NCBI RefSeq assembly: GCF_001905885.1
Contig: NZ_LIYH01000002.1
Location: forward strand, 921,591 to 985,590
From: Streptomyces sp. CB03234
GTDB lineage: Bacteria; Actinomycetota; Actinomycetes; Streptomycetales; Streptomycetaceae
Direction of reading: 5' to 3'
Length of the DNA: 64,000 nt
Part shown: positions 47,708 through 56,063 of the stretch, piece after piece
Position numbering within the stretch: position 1 is the first letter of the stretch
Layout: every line of letters begins with the position of its first letter
Program-made: the position numbers and the translations under genes
Notes under the pieces: generated by a model
What the model was told of the DNA's origin: nothing
The model's database searches: none
What the model saw: only the letters and a program-made list of their open reading frames with translations

Positions 47708-48085
47708 TCAGTCGTCCTGGTCGGTGTCCTGCGCGGCCTTGCCCGTCTGCGCGTCGACGTCCCAGTCCTGGACCTTGCCGTCCTTCGTCAGGAGCTCGAC
47801 GTCCCAGGACTTCCTGTTGTCGTCGTCGTCCAGGTCGAGGGACACCACGGTGCCGTGGTTCGCGACGGCCTTGAGGGCTTCGTCGGCCGTCACCTTGATG
47901 CCCTGGACGGCGCGCTGGGCCTCGTCGGCGTCGGACGCGTCGTCGCGGTCGTCGTCCACCTGGGTCGCCGCGTGGTGGACCTTCGACGGGGCGGCGTCGT
48001 CCGCCGACGAGGCGAACGCGGCCGCTGTGCCACCTGTGAGCAAGGCCGCCGCGGTGACCGTGGCGATGACGATGTTGCGCTTCAT
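47708..48085 (-). CDS. Small secreted PepSY-domain protein
   Basis: The protein is 125 residues. A signal peptide (about 1-30, ending AFA) leads into an acidic linker (DDDRDDASDADEAQ) and a C-terminal PepSY-like domain (about 60-118) with ADEALKAVANHGTVVSLDLDDD and KSWDVELLTKDGKVQDWDVDAQTGK. PepSY proteins are thought to inhibit proteases outside the membrane or to bind ligands. It is divergent from an OmpR-type two-component system, a frequent pairing; direct repeats in the shared gap suggest co-regulation. Confidence 0.88.
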   Translation of the reverse strand: MKRNIVIATVTAAALLTGGTAAAFASSADDAAPSKVHHAATQVDDDRDDASDADEAQRAVQGIKVTADEALKAVANHGTVVSLDLDDDDNRKSWDVELLTKDGKVQDWDVDAQTGKAAQDTDQDD

Positions 48086-48142
48086 GGATGCCTCCGAATG
48101 TCGGTGCCTTCTCGGTACGGCAACCACGGTGCCGCCGGCTCG

Positions 48143-48200
48143 CTGAACGCAGCCTGAAGGCGGCTGAAGGCTTCTTCAGGTTCCGTTTGGGACCCTGAAC
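48143..48200. promoter_or_regulatory. CTGAA repeat array between pepSY gene and response regulator
   Basis: CTGAA begins at 48143, 48154, 48164 and 48195, with TTCAG (inverted) at 48175. The 10-11 bp phasing of the first three is typical of direct-repeat sites for OmpR-family regulators. It is a candidate autoregulatory site of the adjacent regulator. Confidence 0.6.
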
Positions 48201-48202
48201 GC

Positions 48203-48858
<656 letters not shown>

Positions 48859-48862
<4 letters not shown>

Positions 48863-50214
48863 GGTCGGTACGCGCCCGGACCGCGGTGGGGGCGACGCTC
48901 GTCGTCGCGCTGGCTCTGGTGGTGGCGGGGGTCGCGCTGCTGGGGGTGCTGCGGGGCAATCTCGTGGACCAGGCGGAGCTCCAGGCGGAGGTGTCGGCGC
49001 GTTCGGTGGCCTCGCAGATCGCGGGCGGCACGCCCTTCGCGAAGCTGGACCTGCCCGACGACACCGAGGAGCACCCGGTGCAGGTGGTGGACGAGGAGGG
49101 GCGGGTGGTGGCCGTCGGGGAGGACATCGAGGCCATCGGGGGAACGGGGAGCCCCGGTACGAAGGCGGTCGCGGGCGGCGCCGCCGGGCGCGGTGAGGTG
49201 TCGGAGGACGTGGACCACTCGACGGGCGCGGTCACCGTCGACGGTGAGACGGCGACGTACCGCTTCGCCGCCGTCGAGGTGTCGTCCGGGGTGACCGTGT
49301 ACGCCGGCGCGCCGCTGGCCACGGAGGCGGCGACCGTCGCGGGGGTGCGGGACGCGATGCTCGCCGCGCTGCCGCTGCTGTTGCTGGTCGTGGCGGGCGT
49401 GACGTGGCTGGTGACCCGGCGGGCGCTGAAACCGGTGGAGGGCATCCGGCGGGAGATGGCGGCGATCACGGCGTCGGCGGACCTGTCGCGGCGGGTGCCG
49501 GAACCGGCGACGCGGGACGAGGTGGCCCGGCTGGCGCGGACGACGAACGAGACGCTGGCCGCGCTGGAGGCGAGTGTGGAGCGGCAGCGGCGGTTCGTCG
49601 CCGACGCGTCGCACGAGCTGCGCAGCCCCATCGCGAGCCTGCGCACCCAGCTGGAGGTGGGGGCGGCGCACCCGGACCTGCTGGACGTTCCGGGGGCGGT
49701 CGCCGACACCGTACGGCTGCAGCAACTCGCGGCCGACCTGCTGCTGCTGGCCCGCCTGGACGCGGGCGAGCGGCCCGGGCAGGGGCGGTTCGACCTGGCC
49801 GCCCTGGTGCGGGAGGAGGTGGCCCAGCGGGTGGGGGACAGGGTGCCGGTGCGCGTCGAGGCGGAGGACGCCGAGGTCGACGGCTCGCGCGCCCAGCTGA
49901 CCCGGGTGCTGGGCAACCTCCTCGACAACGCCCAGCGGCACGCGGAGGCCTCCGTGGCCGTGACGGTGCGCCGCGAGGGCCGGCACGTCGTGCTCACCGT
50001 CGCGGACGACGGGGCCGGCGTGCCGGAGCCCGAGCGGGAGCGGATCTTCGAACGGTTCGTACGCCTCGACGATGCCCGCAGCCGCGACGCGGGCGGCGCG
50101 GGCCTGGGCCTGGCCATCGCCCGTGACGTGGCGGTGCGTCACGGCGGCACGCTCACGGTCGGGCGCGCCGCGGAGGGCGGTGCGCTGTTCGTGCTGCGCC
50201 TGCCGGCGGGGTGA
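48859..50214 (+). CDS. Two-component sensor histidine kinase
   Basis: The kinase is 451 residues. It has a first membrane helix (about 10-32), an extracytoplasmic domain (about 33-170), a second helix (about 172-195), HAMP and DHp with RRFVADASHELRSPIASL (phospho-His), then HATPase with LGNLLDNAQRHA, DDGAGVP and GAGLGLAIA. It overlaps the regulator gene by 4 bp. The divergent PepSY protein may act on the extracytoplasmic domain (inference). It is convergent with a marR gene, 5 bp between stops. Confidence 0.94.
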
Positions 50215-50219
50215 GGCCC

Positions 50220-50696
50220 TTACGGTTTGCCGCGGAGGCCCCGCAGTTGGTCCGCGATGGGGGTGAGCGACTTGTGCAGGTCGCCGAGGGCCTCGGGGCT
50301 CAGCAGGTCGATGAAGTGCTTGCGCACGGAGTCGACGTGGTGCGGTGCGACCTTCTGCATGGTTTCCATGCCCTGCTCGGTCAGGACCGCGTACAGCCCG
50401 CGCCGGTCGGACTCGCAGTTCTCGCGGCGGACCAGGCCGGCGTTCTCCATACGGGTGATCTGGTGGGAGAGCCGGCTCTTGGACTGGAGCGTCGCGGCGG
50501 CCAGGTCGCTCATCCGGAGGCGTCGGTCGGGCGCCTCGGAGAGGTTGACCAGGATCTCGTAGTCGTTGATGGTCAGGCCGAACGGCTGGAGGTCCTTCTC
50601 CAGCTGGTACGTCAGCAGCCTGTTGACGTCCAGATAGGTGCGCCAGGCGCACTGCTCGGCATCGGTCAGCCAGTTGGTGGCCGTCTCGGTCTCCAT
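50220..50696 (-). CDS. MarR family transcriptional regulator
   Basis: The regulator is 158 residues with winged helix segments MSDLAAATLQSKSRLSHQITRMENAGLVRRENCESDRRGLYAVLT. The ligand is unknown. The ATG (50694-50696) is only 6 bases below a good -10 box, so the mRNA may be leaderless. An inverted repeat TTCTACCTAAGAA (50704-50716) overlaps that -10 and could be its own operator. Confidence 0.9.
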   Translation of the reverse strand: METETATNWLTDAEQCAWRTYLDVNRLLTYQLEKDLQPFGLTINDYEILVNLSEAPDRRLRMSDLAAATLQSKSRLSHQITRMENAGLVRRENCESDRRGLYAVLTEQGMETMQKVAPHHVDSVRKHFIDLLSPEALGDLHKSLTPIADQLRGLRGKP

Positions 50697-50702
50697 ATAT
50701 GG

Positions 50703-50716
50703 ATTCTACCTAAGAA
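50703..50716 (-). promoter_or_regulatory. marR promoter -10 with overlapping palindrome
   Basis: Minus-strand TAGAAT (50703-50708) is 6 bases before the ATG. TTCTACCTAAGAA (50704-50716) is an imperfect palindrome over it. No convincing -35 is visible. Confidence 0.5.
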
Positions 50717-50833
50717 GTTGAATTCTGGACGAATGAGGGTCGGTGACGCCGGGCACGCCGGCCCCCCGTCCTCGCGGCCGCACCGGGTCAAGGGCGCAGA
50801 CGTTCGAGGGCGTCACACTCAGCAGACTACCGC

Positions 50834-51607
50834 TCACAGTCCGAAGCGACGCTGGAGGTCCCCCAGCTGTCCGGGAAGACGCGGTGTCGACCCGTGGTGA
50901 CCTTGGCCGGATCCGGCCCCCGGCACCCCCGGCTCGTGCGGCACCGCACCCGTCGCCTGCTCCGGCATCAGCACCTCCGTCGACTGCAGCAGCACCGTCC
51001 CGGCCCCGGCGAACTCGAACTGGTGCTCCTCGCCCGACGCCCCGCCGAGCCCCGTCAGCGCCCGCAGGCCGCCCATCACGCCCGTCATGTAGCCATGGTC
51101 GTAGTGGTGGCAGGGGGAGGGGCAGTCCGCCCAGCCGACCAGGGCCTGCGGGTCGACGCGGAGCGGCGGCTCCATGAAGACCACCGGGCCGTTGGAGGCG
51201 GCGACGAACTTCCCGGTGCCGATGAGGGTGAGGAAGCCGGGCACGATCGACTGCTTCAGGGCGAGGGAGGGCTGGTAGGCGAGGAGGTTGCCGGCCCGGA
51301 TGGTGAGGTTGCCGTCGTCCAGGTCGAAGGAGTTGACGTCGAACGCGCGGTCCGCGAGCAGCATCTTGCCGCTGCCCTCCGCCACCACCCAGTCGCTCGC
51401 GTGGAGGGGGGAGTGGAAGCTGGAGCGGACGAGCCGGTCCAGGCGGCCGTGCCCGATGCCATTGAAGTCGATCCGCCCGTAATAGGCGATCATCTTGCCC
51501 TTCTGCAGGAACCACTGGGAGCCCTTCAGCTCCACGCAGAAGGTGTACGGATTGACGTTGTCGTCGCTGGGGAGGGTGGTGGGGTCGTGGATGACGGGCG
51601 TGCTCAC
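50834..51607 (-). CDS. AIM24 family protein (third gene of the trio)
   Basis: The protein is 257 residues of the AIM24/DUF124 beta-rich fold (double beta-helix). Family features are LKGSQWFLQKGKMIAYYGRIDF and the repeated short beta segments with GKMLLADRAFDV and GNLLAYQPSLALKQ. It is longer than its two neighbours, with a Gly/His/Pro-rich C-terminal tail (about 225-257). It overlaps the upstream gene by 4 bp (ATGA). The function is unknown; AIM24 in yeast mitochondria affects membrane-complex organisation. Confidence 0.88.
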   Translation of the reverse strand: MSTPVIHDPTTLPSDDNVNPYTFCVELKGSQWFLQKGKMIAYYGRIDFNGIGHGRLDRLVRSSFHSPLHASDWVVAEGSGKMLLADRAFDVNSFDLDDGNLTIRAGNLLAYQPSLALKQSIVPGFLTLIGTGKFVAASNGPVVFMEPPLRVDPQALVGWADCPSPCHHYDHGYMTGVMGGLRALTGLGGASGEEHQFEFAGAGTVLLQSTEVLMPEQATGAVPHEPGVPGAGSGQGHHGSTPRLPGQLGDLQRRFGL

Positions 51608-52254
51608 AGCTTCTCCTCCGACGCCTGGACGTACACCGCGCCATTGCCGCTGAGCTCCAGCTGGAACGCCTCGCCGGAGCCGCGCCCCACCATGTCGCGC
51701 CAGCCGAGCGCGGTCGACAGCTTGTTGCGTACGTCGCCGTGGTGGGCGACGTAGGCCTGCGGGTCCACGTGCACCGGGCGGTTCGGGGTGATGGGCAGTT
51801 CGATCACTCCGCCGTGCGCCATCACGGCGACCGCGCCATGGCCCTTGAGGGTCGTGGTGAACAGGCCCTGCCCGGTCACCTGGCCGCGCACCATGCCCAT
51901 GACGCCGCCCTGGGACCCCATGAACATCGTGCCCTGCTGGAGCGTGCCGTCGAAGGCGAGCAGGCGGTCGGCCTCGACGTACAGGGTGTCGCCGGTGAGG
52001 TCGACGACCTGGATGTGGTGGCCGCCGTGTCCGAACATGACGGTGCCGTTGCCCTCGACGGTCATCAGCGGCGTCGCCTCGTCGGCCACGCGGCGGCCGA
52101 TCATCGACATCACCCCGCCCTGGCCGCCGGCCGTGTTCGGCGTGAAAGTGACGTCACCGCGGTAGGCCAGCATCGCGCCACGCTGGCTGAACATCTTCTG
52201 TCCGGGGGAGATGGTGGCCTCCACCATCTTCGAATTGACCTCGCGGAACGGCAT
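51604..52254 (-). CDS. AIM24 family protein (second gene of the trio)
   Basis: The protein is 216 residues of the same fold: [45 protein letters not shown] and [23 protein letters not shown]. It is coupled to both neighbours by 4-bp overlaps. The conserved IGRR/TRRLTGE position matches in all three copies, so they are ancient paralogues rather than recent copies (low nucleotide identity by eye). Confidence 0.9.
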   Translation of the reverse strand: MPFREVNSKMVEATISPGQKMFSQRGAMLAYRGDVTFTPNTAGGQGGVMSMIGRRVADEATPLMTVEGNGTVMFGHGGHHIQVVDLTGDTLYVEADRLLAFDGTLQQGTMFMGSQGGVMGMVRGQVTGQGLFTTTLKGHGAVAVMAHGGVIELPITPNRPVHVDPQAYVAHHGDVRNKLSTALGWRDMVGRGSGEAFQLELSGNGAVYVQASEEKL

Positions 52255-52892
52255 CAGACGTCCCCTCCGACCGTGTTGCGCTCGCTCGGCTGTACGTACA
52301 CGAGACCGTCGCCCTCGAAGCGGATCTGGAACGCCTCGCCGCCACCCTCGCCCATGAGTGTGCGGAAGGTCACACCGGACTGGAAGTTCTGCTGGAGGTT
52401 GCCCTGGTGGGCGATGTACGCGCCGGGGTCGACGGACAGCGGGTACTGCGGCGTCACGCGCAGCACCACGGCCGGCCCGTCCGACATGATCGCGGCCCGG
52501 CCGCTGCCCTCGACGGTGGTGGTGAACAACCCGGTCCCGGTCGCCCCGCCGCGCAGGCCGGTGAAGCTGGTGCCGGTGCGCAGGGCGGCGTCGACGCAGA
52601 GCAGGTTGCTGGACTCGACGTACAGCTTGTCGCCGTGGAGGGAGACCAGGTTGATCTCGGAGGCGCGGTCGGCGAAATAGCAGGTGCCCTGCCCCTTCAC
52701 CTCCATCAGCTCCATCTGCTCGCCGGTGAGGCGGCGGGTGACCATCCCGCGGAGGCCCTCGCCACCGCCGGACATCTTCTTGAAGGCCATCTGGCCGTCG
52801 TACGCGACCATCGAGCCGTTCTTCGCTTTGACGGCGTCGCCGGTCATGTCGACGGCGAGCACTTTGCTGCCTTGGAGTCGGAACGTTGCCAC
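52254..52892 (-). CDS. AIM24 family protein (first gene of the trio)
   Basis: The protein is 212 residues starting at GTG 52892. It has [49 protein letters not shown] and [20 protein letters not shown]. It is the promoter-proximal gene of the operon. The C-terminal segment is strikingly like that of the second gene (GEAFQ..L..G.G.VYVQ.SE), supporting hetero-oligomer formation (inference). Confidence 0.9.
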   Translation of the reverse strand: MATFRLQGSKVLAVDMTGDAVKAKNGSMVAYDGQMAFKKMSGGGEGLRGMVTRRLTGEQMELMEVKGQGTCYFADRASEINLVSLHGDKLYVESSNLLCVDAALRTGTSFTGLRGGATGTGLFTTTVEGSGRAAIMSDGPAVVLRVTPQYPLSVDPGAYIAHQGNLQQNFQSGVTFRTLMGEGGGEAFQIRFEGDGLVYVQPSERNTVGGDV

Positions 52893-53040
52893 GCGACGAC
52901 GGTAGCCGGTGGCCGGGGGTGCGGGGAGAGACCTGGGGAGGATCCCGACCCTGACAAAGGGCGGGCACAGCGGCCTGTCACAATGGACGGGTTGCTTGTG
53001 CATCGATTCACAAGATCGCTCACGACGAAGGTGCTGCCTC

Positions 53041-53385
53041 GTGGACATCAAGACCGCCGCCTCCCTCCACCGCCTCCGACTGGTCTCCGCCCCGGAGGCC
53101 GTGTCGTTCATCCTGTTGTTCGTCTGCTCGGTGCTGAAGCGCACGACGGAGTTCAACGCGGTCCCGGTCATGGGCGCGATCCACGGCGTGCTGTTCATCC
53201 TGTACGTGCTGTTCTGGCTGGACGCCTGGAACCGTACGAAGTGGGACGTGAAGACAGCCGCGCTGTACTTCGTGCTGTCCGTGCTGCCCTTCGGCGGCTT
53301 CTTCGCCGACCGCAAGCTCCGGCGCGCCGCCGACGAGGCGGTCATCGCCTCCCGCGCCCGCCGCGAGGGCACGGTGAACGCATGA
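53041..53385 (+). CDS. DUF3817 family small membrane protein (copy 1)
   Basis: The protein is 114 residues with three membrane helices: [31 protein letters not shown] and [21 protein letters not shown]. The signature is G-x-x-H-G-x-x-F/Y-I-x-Y and P-F-G-G/F-F-F-x-x-x-K. GTG 53041 is the start. It is divergent from the AIM24 operon and coupled to the next gene by ATGA. A paralogue lies at 61727. Confidence 0.85.
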   Translation: MDIKTAASLHRLRLVSAPEAVSFILLFVCSVLKRTTEFNAVPVMGAIHGVLFILYVLFWLDAWNRTKWDVKTAALYFVLSVLPFGGFFADRKLRRAADEAVIASRARREGTVNA

Positions 53386-53675
53386 TCGTCGCCTTCTCCG
53401 TCACCCCGCTCGGCGTCGGCGAGGAGGTCGGCGAGTACGTCGCGGACGCGGTGCGCGTGGTCCGCGAGTCGGGCCTGCCGAACCGTACCGACGCGATGTT
53501 CACCTCCGTCGAGGGCGAGTGGGACGAGGTGATGGACGTCGTCAAGCGAGCCGTCGCCGCCGTGGAGGCGCGCGCGCCCCGCGTCTCACTCGTCCTGAAG
53601 GCCGATGTCCGGCCGGGTGTCACGGACGGCCTTACCGCCAAGGTCGAGACGGTGGAGCGCCACCTCTCCGCCTGA
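53382..53675 (+). CDS. MTH1187/YkoF-type thiamine-binding protein
   Basis: This is a 97-residue ferredoxin-like protein (DUF77) with [22 protein letters not shown], the central [16 protein letters not shown] and [13 protein letters not shown]. Family members bind thiamine or hydroxymethylpyrimidine. The ATG overlaps the DUF3817 stop. A strong terminator follows. Confidence 0.88.
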   Translation: MIVAFSVTPLGVGEEVGEYVADAVRVVRESGLPNRTDAMFTSVEGEWDEVMDVVKRAVAAVEARAPRVSLVLKADVRPGVTDGLTAKVETVERHLSA

Positions 53676-53697
53676 TGCGCCCGGCGCGTGACGCGCG

Positions 53698-53728
53698 AAC
53701 CCCCGGTCCCAGAGGGCCGGGGGTTTTT
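53698..53728 (+). terminator. Rho-independent terminator
   Basis: AACCCCCGG (53698-53706) pairs with CCGGGGGTT (53717-53725) with an inner CCC/GGG, then a T5 tract (53724-53728). It is one of the few canonical U-tract terminators in the window; it insulates the next operon. Confidence 0.9.
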
Positions 53729-53741
53729 CATGGGGCGTGTA

Positions 53742-53789
53742 TTGAGCGAGTGCTCAAACCGCTGTAGGTTGGGTTGAGCAGTCGCTCAA
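53742..53789. promoter_or_regulatory. Twin 16-bp operators around the SRPBCC operon promoter
   Basis: TTGAGCGAGTGCTCAA (53742-53757) and TTGAGCAGTCGCTCAA (53774-53789) are palindromes; the second read on the other strand matches the first at 15 of 16 positions. A -10-like TAGGTT (53765-53770) lies between. The spacing, centre to centre, is 32 bp (three turns). They are almost certainly the binding sites of the TetR encoded as the third gene of the operon. Confidence 0.85.
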
Positions 53790-53813
53790 GACGCGCGCCG
53801 AGGGGGAATCGTC

Positions 53814-54614
53814 ATGGGGCTCTACATAGAGACGCGTATACGCGCCGACCTCGAGACCCTGTGGGAACGCACCCAGGACCCGGCCCAGCACCAACGGTGG
53901 GACCTCCGGTTCACGGAGATCACCCACCTGCCGGGGCCGCCCGGGAAACCCCAGCGGTTCCGGTACGCGACCCGGGTGCTGCCCTTCCTGACCGTCGCCA
54001 GCACCGGTGTCTCCGCGGGGGAGCGCCACCGGGCCGGCGGCGAGCGGGTCTCGGCCCTGCGGTTCGCCTCGCCCGACCCGCTCTCGCTCCTCGCCGAGGG
54101 CAGCGGCTACTGGCGCTACGTCCCCACACCCGACGGGATCCGCTTCCTCACCGGCTACGACTACCGGCCGCGCTGGGGACGCTTCGGCGCGGTGGCCGAC
54201 CGGCTGGTGTTCCGGCCCCTGATGGGCTGGGCGACCGCATGGTCCTTCGACCGGCTGCGGCTGTGGTGCGAGCAGGGCATCAGCCCCGCACGCTCACTGG
54301 CCCACGCCCTTGCGGAACTGGCGGTACGGACCCTCGCGGTCGCCGTGGCGTTCCTCGGCTGCCTGTGGGCGGTGTGCCCGGGCGTCCAGGCGGAGGAGGC
54401 GGCCCTCGGCGGCACGGTGTGGACCGGGCCGATCGCCGCCGCGCCGCCCGGCGGGGCAGCCGGCCTGCTCGCCGGGCTCGGGGCCGTCGCGCTCGCCGCC
54501 GTCGCCCTGCTCGCCCGGCCCTCCCGCCGTACGCCCGCCGCCCGGCGCTGCCGGCGCACCCCGCCCGCGCGCACCGCCGCACCCGCCCTCCTCGCCACCC
54601 TGGAGCACGCATGA
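53814..54614 (+). CDS. SRPBCC-like protein with C-terminal membrane helices
   Basis: The protein is 266 residues. The N-terminal half resembles a polyketide-cyclase/START (SRPBCC) fold: YIETRIRADLETLWERTQDPAQHQRWDLRFTEI then a beta-rich region with GYWRYVPTPDGIRFLTGYDY (about 1-160). The second half has two membrane helices (about 168-190 and 210-232) and an Arg-rich C-terminus. A lipid or steroid-like ligand is plausible (inference). It is the first gene of a three-gene operon; the next ATG overlaps its TGA. Confidence 0.75.
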   Translation: MGLYIETRIRADLETLWERTQDPAQHQRWDLRFTEITHLPGPPGKPQRFRYATRVLPFLTVASTGVSAGERHRAGGERVSALRFASPDPLSLLAEGSGYWRYVPTPDGIRFLTGYDYRPRWGRFGAVADRLVFRPLMGWATAWSFDRLRLWCEQGISPARSLAHALAELAVRTLAVAVAFLGCLWAVCPGVQAEEAALGGTVWTGPIAAAPPGGAAGLLAGLGAVALAAVALLARPSRRTPAARRCRRTPPARTAAPALLATLEHA

Positions 54615-55291
54615 CCTCGATCTTCGCCCGCGCCATGGGGGACGACTTCCACCGGCTGCACCCCCAGCTGCGGCGGCGCTTCTCGGTCGGTCTCGACAGC
54701 GGCGAGATGTGCGTAGGCCGGGGCGTGATGGACCGCGTCTGGCACGGGCCGGCCTTCGTCAAACCGTTCCTCGCCCTCGGCGGCACCCGCAACATCCTCG
54801 TCCCGCGCACCGGCCGGCGCGTCCCCTTCACCATCGAGAACGTCCCCTACACCGACGCGTACGGCCGCGAGACCGTCACCTTCGTCCGCACCTTCGCCCT
54901 GCCCGGCGGGGAACGCCGCTTCGACGCCACCATGGTCCACAGCGCCGAGCGCGGCTGCGTGCTCGACTACCTCGGCACCCACCAGCACCTCGCCAGCGAC
55001 CTGCACCTGAGCGCGGAGCCCGACGGCTCCCTGCTCATCCGCTCCGGGGAACACCGCTTCCGCGAGGGGCGGATCGACGTCCGCGTACCGGAGCTGATCG
55101 GCGGCGAGGCCGAGGTGCGCGAGTCCTACGACGACACCACCGGCCGCTTCCGCATCCGCGTCCGCGTCACCAACCGGTACGTCGGCCCGCTCTTCGGCTA
55201 CGAGGGGTCCTTCACCGCCCACTACGCCGACGTACGCTCGCTCGGGGTGCGGGCCGGGCTGCGCCCGGTACGCGAGGAGATACGGGCGTGA
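54611..55291 (+). CDS. DUF4166 domain protein
   Basis: The protein is 226 residues and soluble. The DUF4166 pattern is visible: SIFARAMGDDFHRLHPQLRRRFS at the start, then GRGVMDRVWHGP, FTIENVPYTDAYGRETVTFVRTF and YVGPLFGYEGSFTA near the C-terminus. The function is unknown; the family is often found with NAD-dependent epimerases or oxidoreductases. It is coupled by 4-bp overlaps on both sides. Confidence 0.82.
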   Translation: MTSIFARAMGDDFHRLHPQLRRRFSVGLDSGEMCVGRGVMDRVWHGPAFVKPFLALGGTRNILVPRTGRRVPFTIENVPYTDAYGRETVTFVRTFALPGGERRFDATMVHSAERGCVLDYLGTHQHLASDLHLSAEPDGSLLIRSGEHRFREGRIDVRVPELIGGEAEVRESYDDTTGRFRIRVRVTNRYVGPLFGYEGSFTAHYADVRSLGVRAGLRPVREEIRA

Positions 55292-55938
55292 GCGCGGAAG
55301 CCAGAAGCCAGGAGACCAAGGTCAAGCTGCTGGAGGGGGCGCTGCGCACCCTCGCCGAACAGGGCATCGCCAAGACCTCCGCCCGCGCCGTCGCCGCCGC
55401 AGCCGGGGTCAACCAGGCGCTCGTCTTCTACCACTTCGGCTCCGTCGACGAGCTGCTGGCCGCCGCCTGCCGCCACGGCGCCGAACAGACCGTCGCCCGC
55501 TACCGCGACCGGCTCGCCGGGGTGAGCGGCCTCGCCGAGCTGCTCGCCCTGGGCCGTGAGCTGCACGCCGAGGAGCGCGCGGCGGGCAGCGTCGCCTTCC
55601 TGGGCCAGCTCCTCGCCGGCGCCCAGACCCAGCCGCGCCTCGCGCCCGCCACCGCCGCCGGGCTCGACCTGTGGATCGACGAGCTGGAAAAGGTCCTCAC
55701 CCGGGTGCTGGCCGGGACCCCGCTCGCCGAGTTCACCGACATCGCGGGCCTCGCGCGGGCCGTGGCCGCCTCCTTCGTCGGCCTGGAGCTGTACGAGGGC
55801 GTCGACGGGGACGGCGCCCGACGGGCCCTGGACGCGCTGGAGCAGCTCGCGGCGCTGGTCACCGTTCTCGACGAGCTCGGGCCGCTGGGGCAGCGGGCGG
55901 TGCGGCACCGGCTGCGGCGTACCACCGGACGCGGCTGA
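55288..55938 (+). CDS. TetR family regulator, predicted autorepressor of this operon
   Basis: The regulator is 216 residues starting at GTG 55288, overlapping the DUF4166 stop. The helix-turn-helix covers about 10-56 (KVKLLEGALRTLAEQGIAKTSARAVAAAAGVNQALVFYHF), with a C-terminal ligand domain. The twin 16-bp palindromes at the operon promoter are the likely targets, giving negative feedback relieved by a ligand related to the SRPBCC/DUF4166 function. Confidence 0.9.
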   Translation: MSAEARSQETKVKLLEGALRTLAEQGIAKTSARAVAAAAGVNQALVFYHFGSVDELLAAACRHGAEQTVARYRDRLAGVSGLAELLALGRELHAEERAAGSVAFLGQLLAGAQTQPRLAPATAAGLDLWIDELEKVLTRVLAGTPLAEFTDIAGLARAVAASFVGLELYEGVDGDGARRALDALEQLAALVTVLDELGPLGQRAVRHRLRRTTGRG

Positions 55939-56063
55939 CACCCCGCCGAGCCCGTCAAACCGCATCCGGCGCAGAAACGCCCGCTCGGACGCCTCCAGTC
56001 GACACGTCGCCAAATCTCCCCTTTCGTGGGGGTATAGCGACCCGCTCGACAGCTGGAGGCACC

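Noticed and set aside
47150..48157. Plus-strand frame across the meaB end, the gap and the PepSY gene
   Set aside because: It crosses a palindromic element and lies antisense to a gene with a clear signal peptide and PepSY domain.
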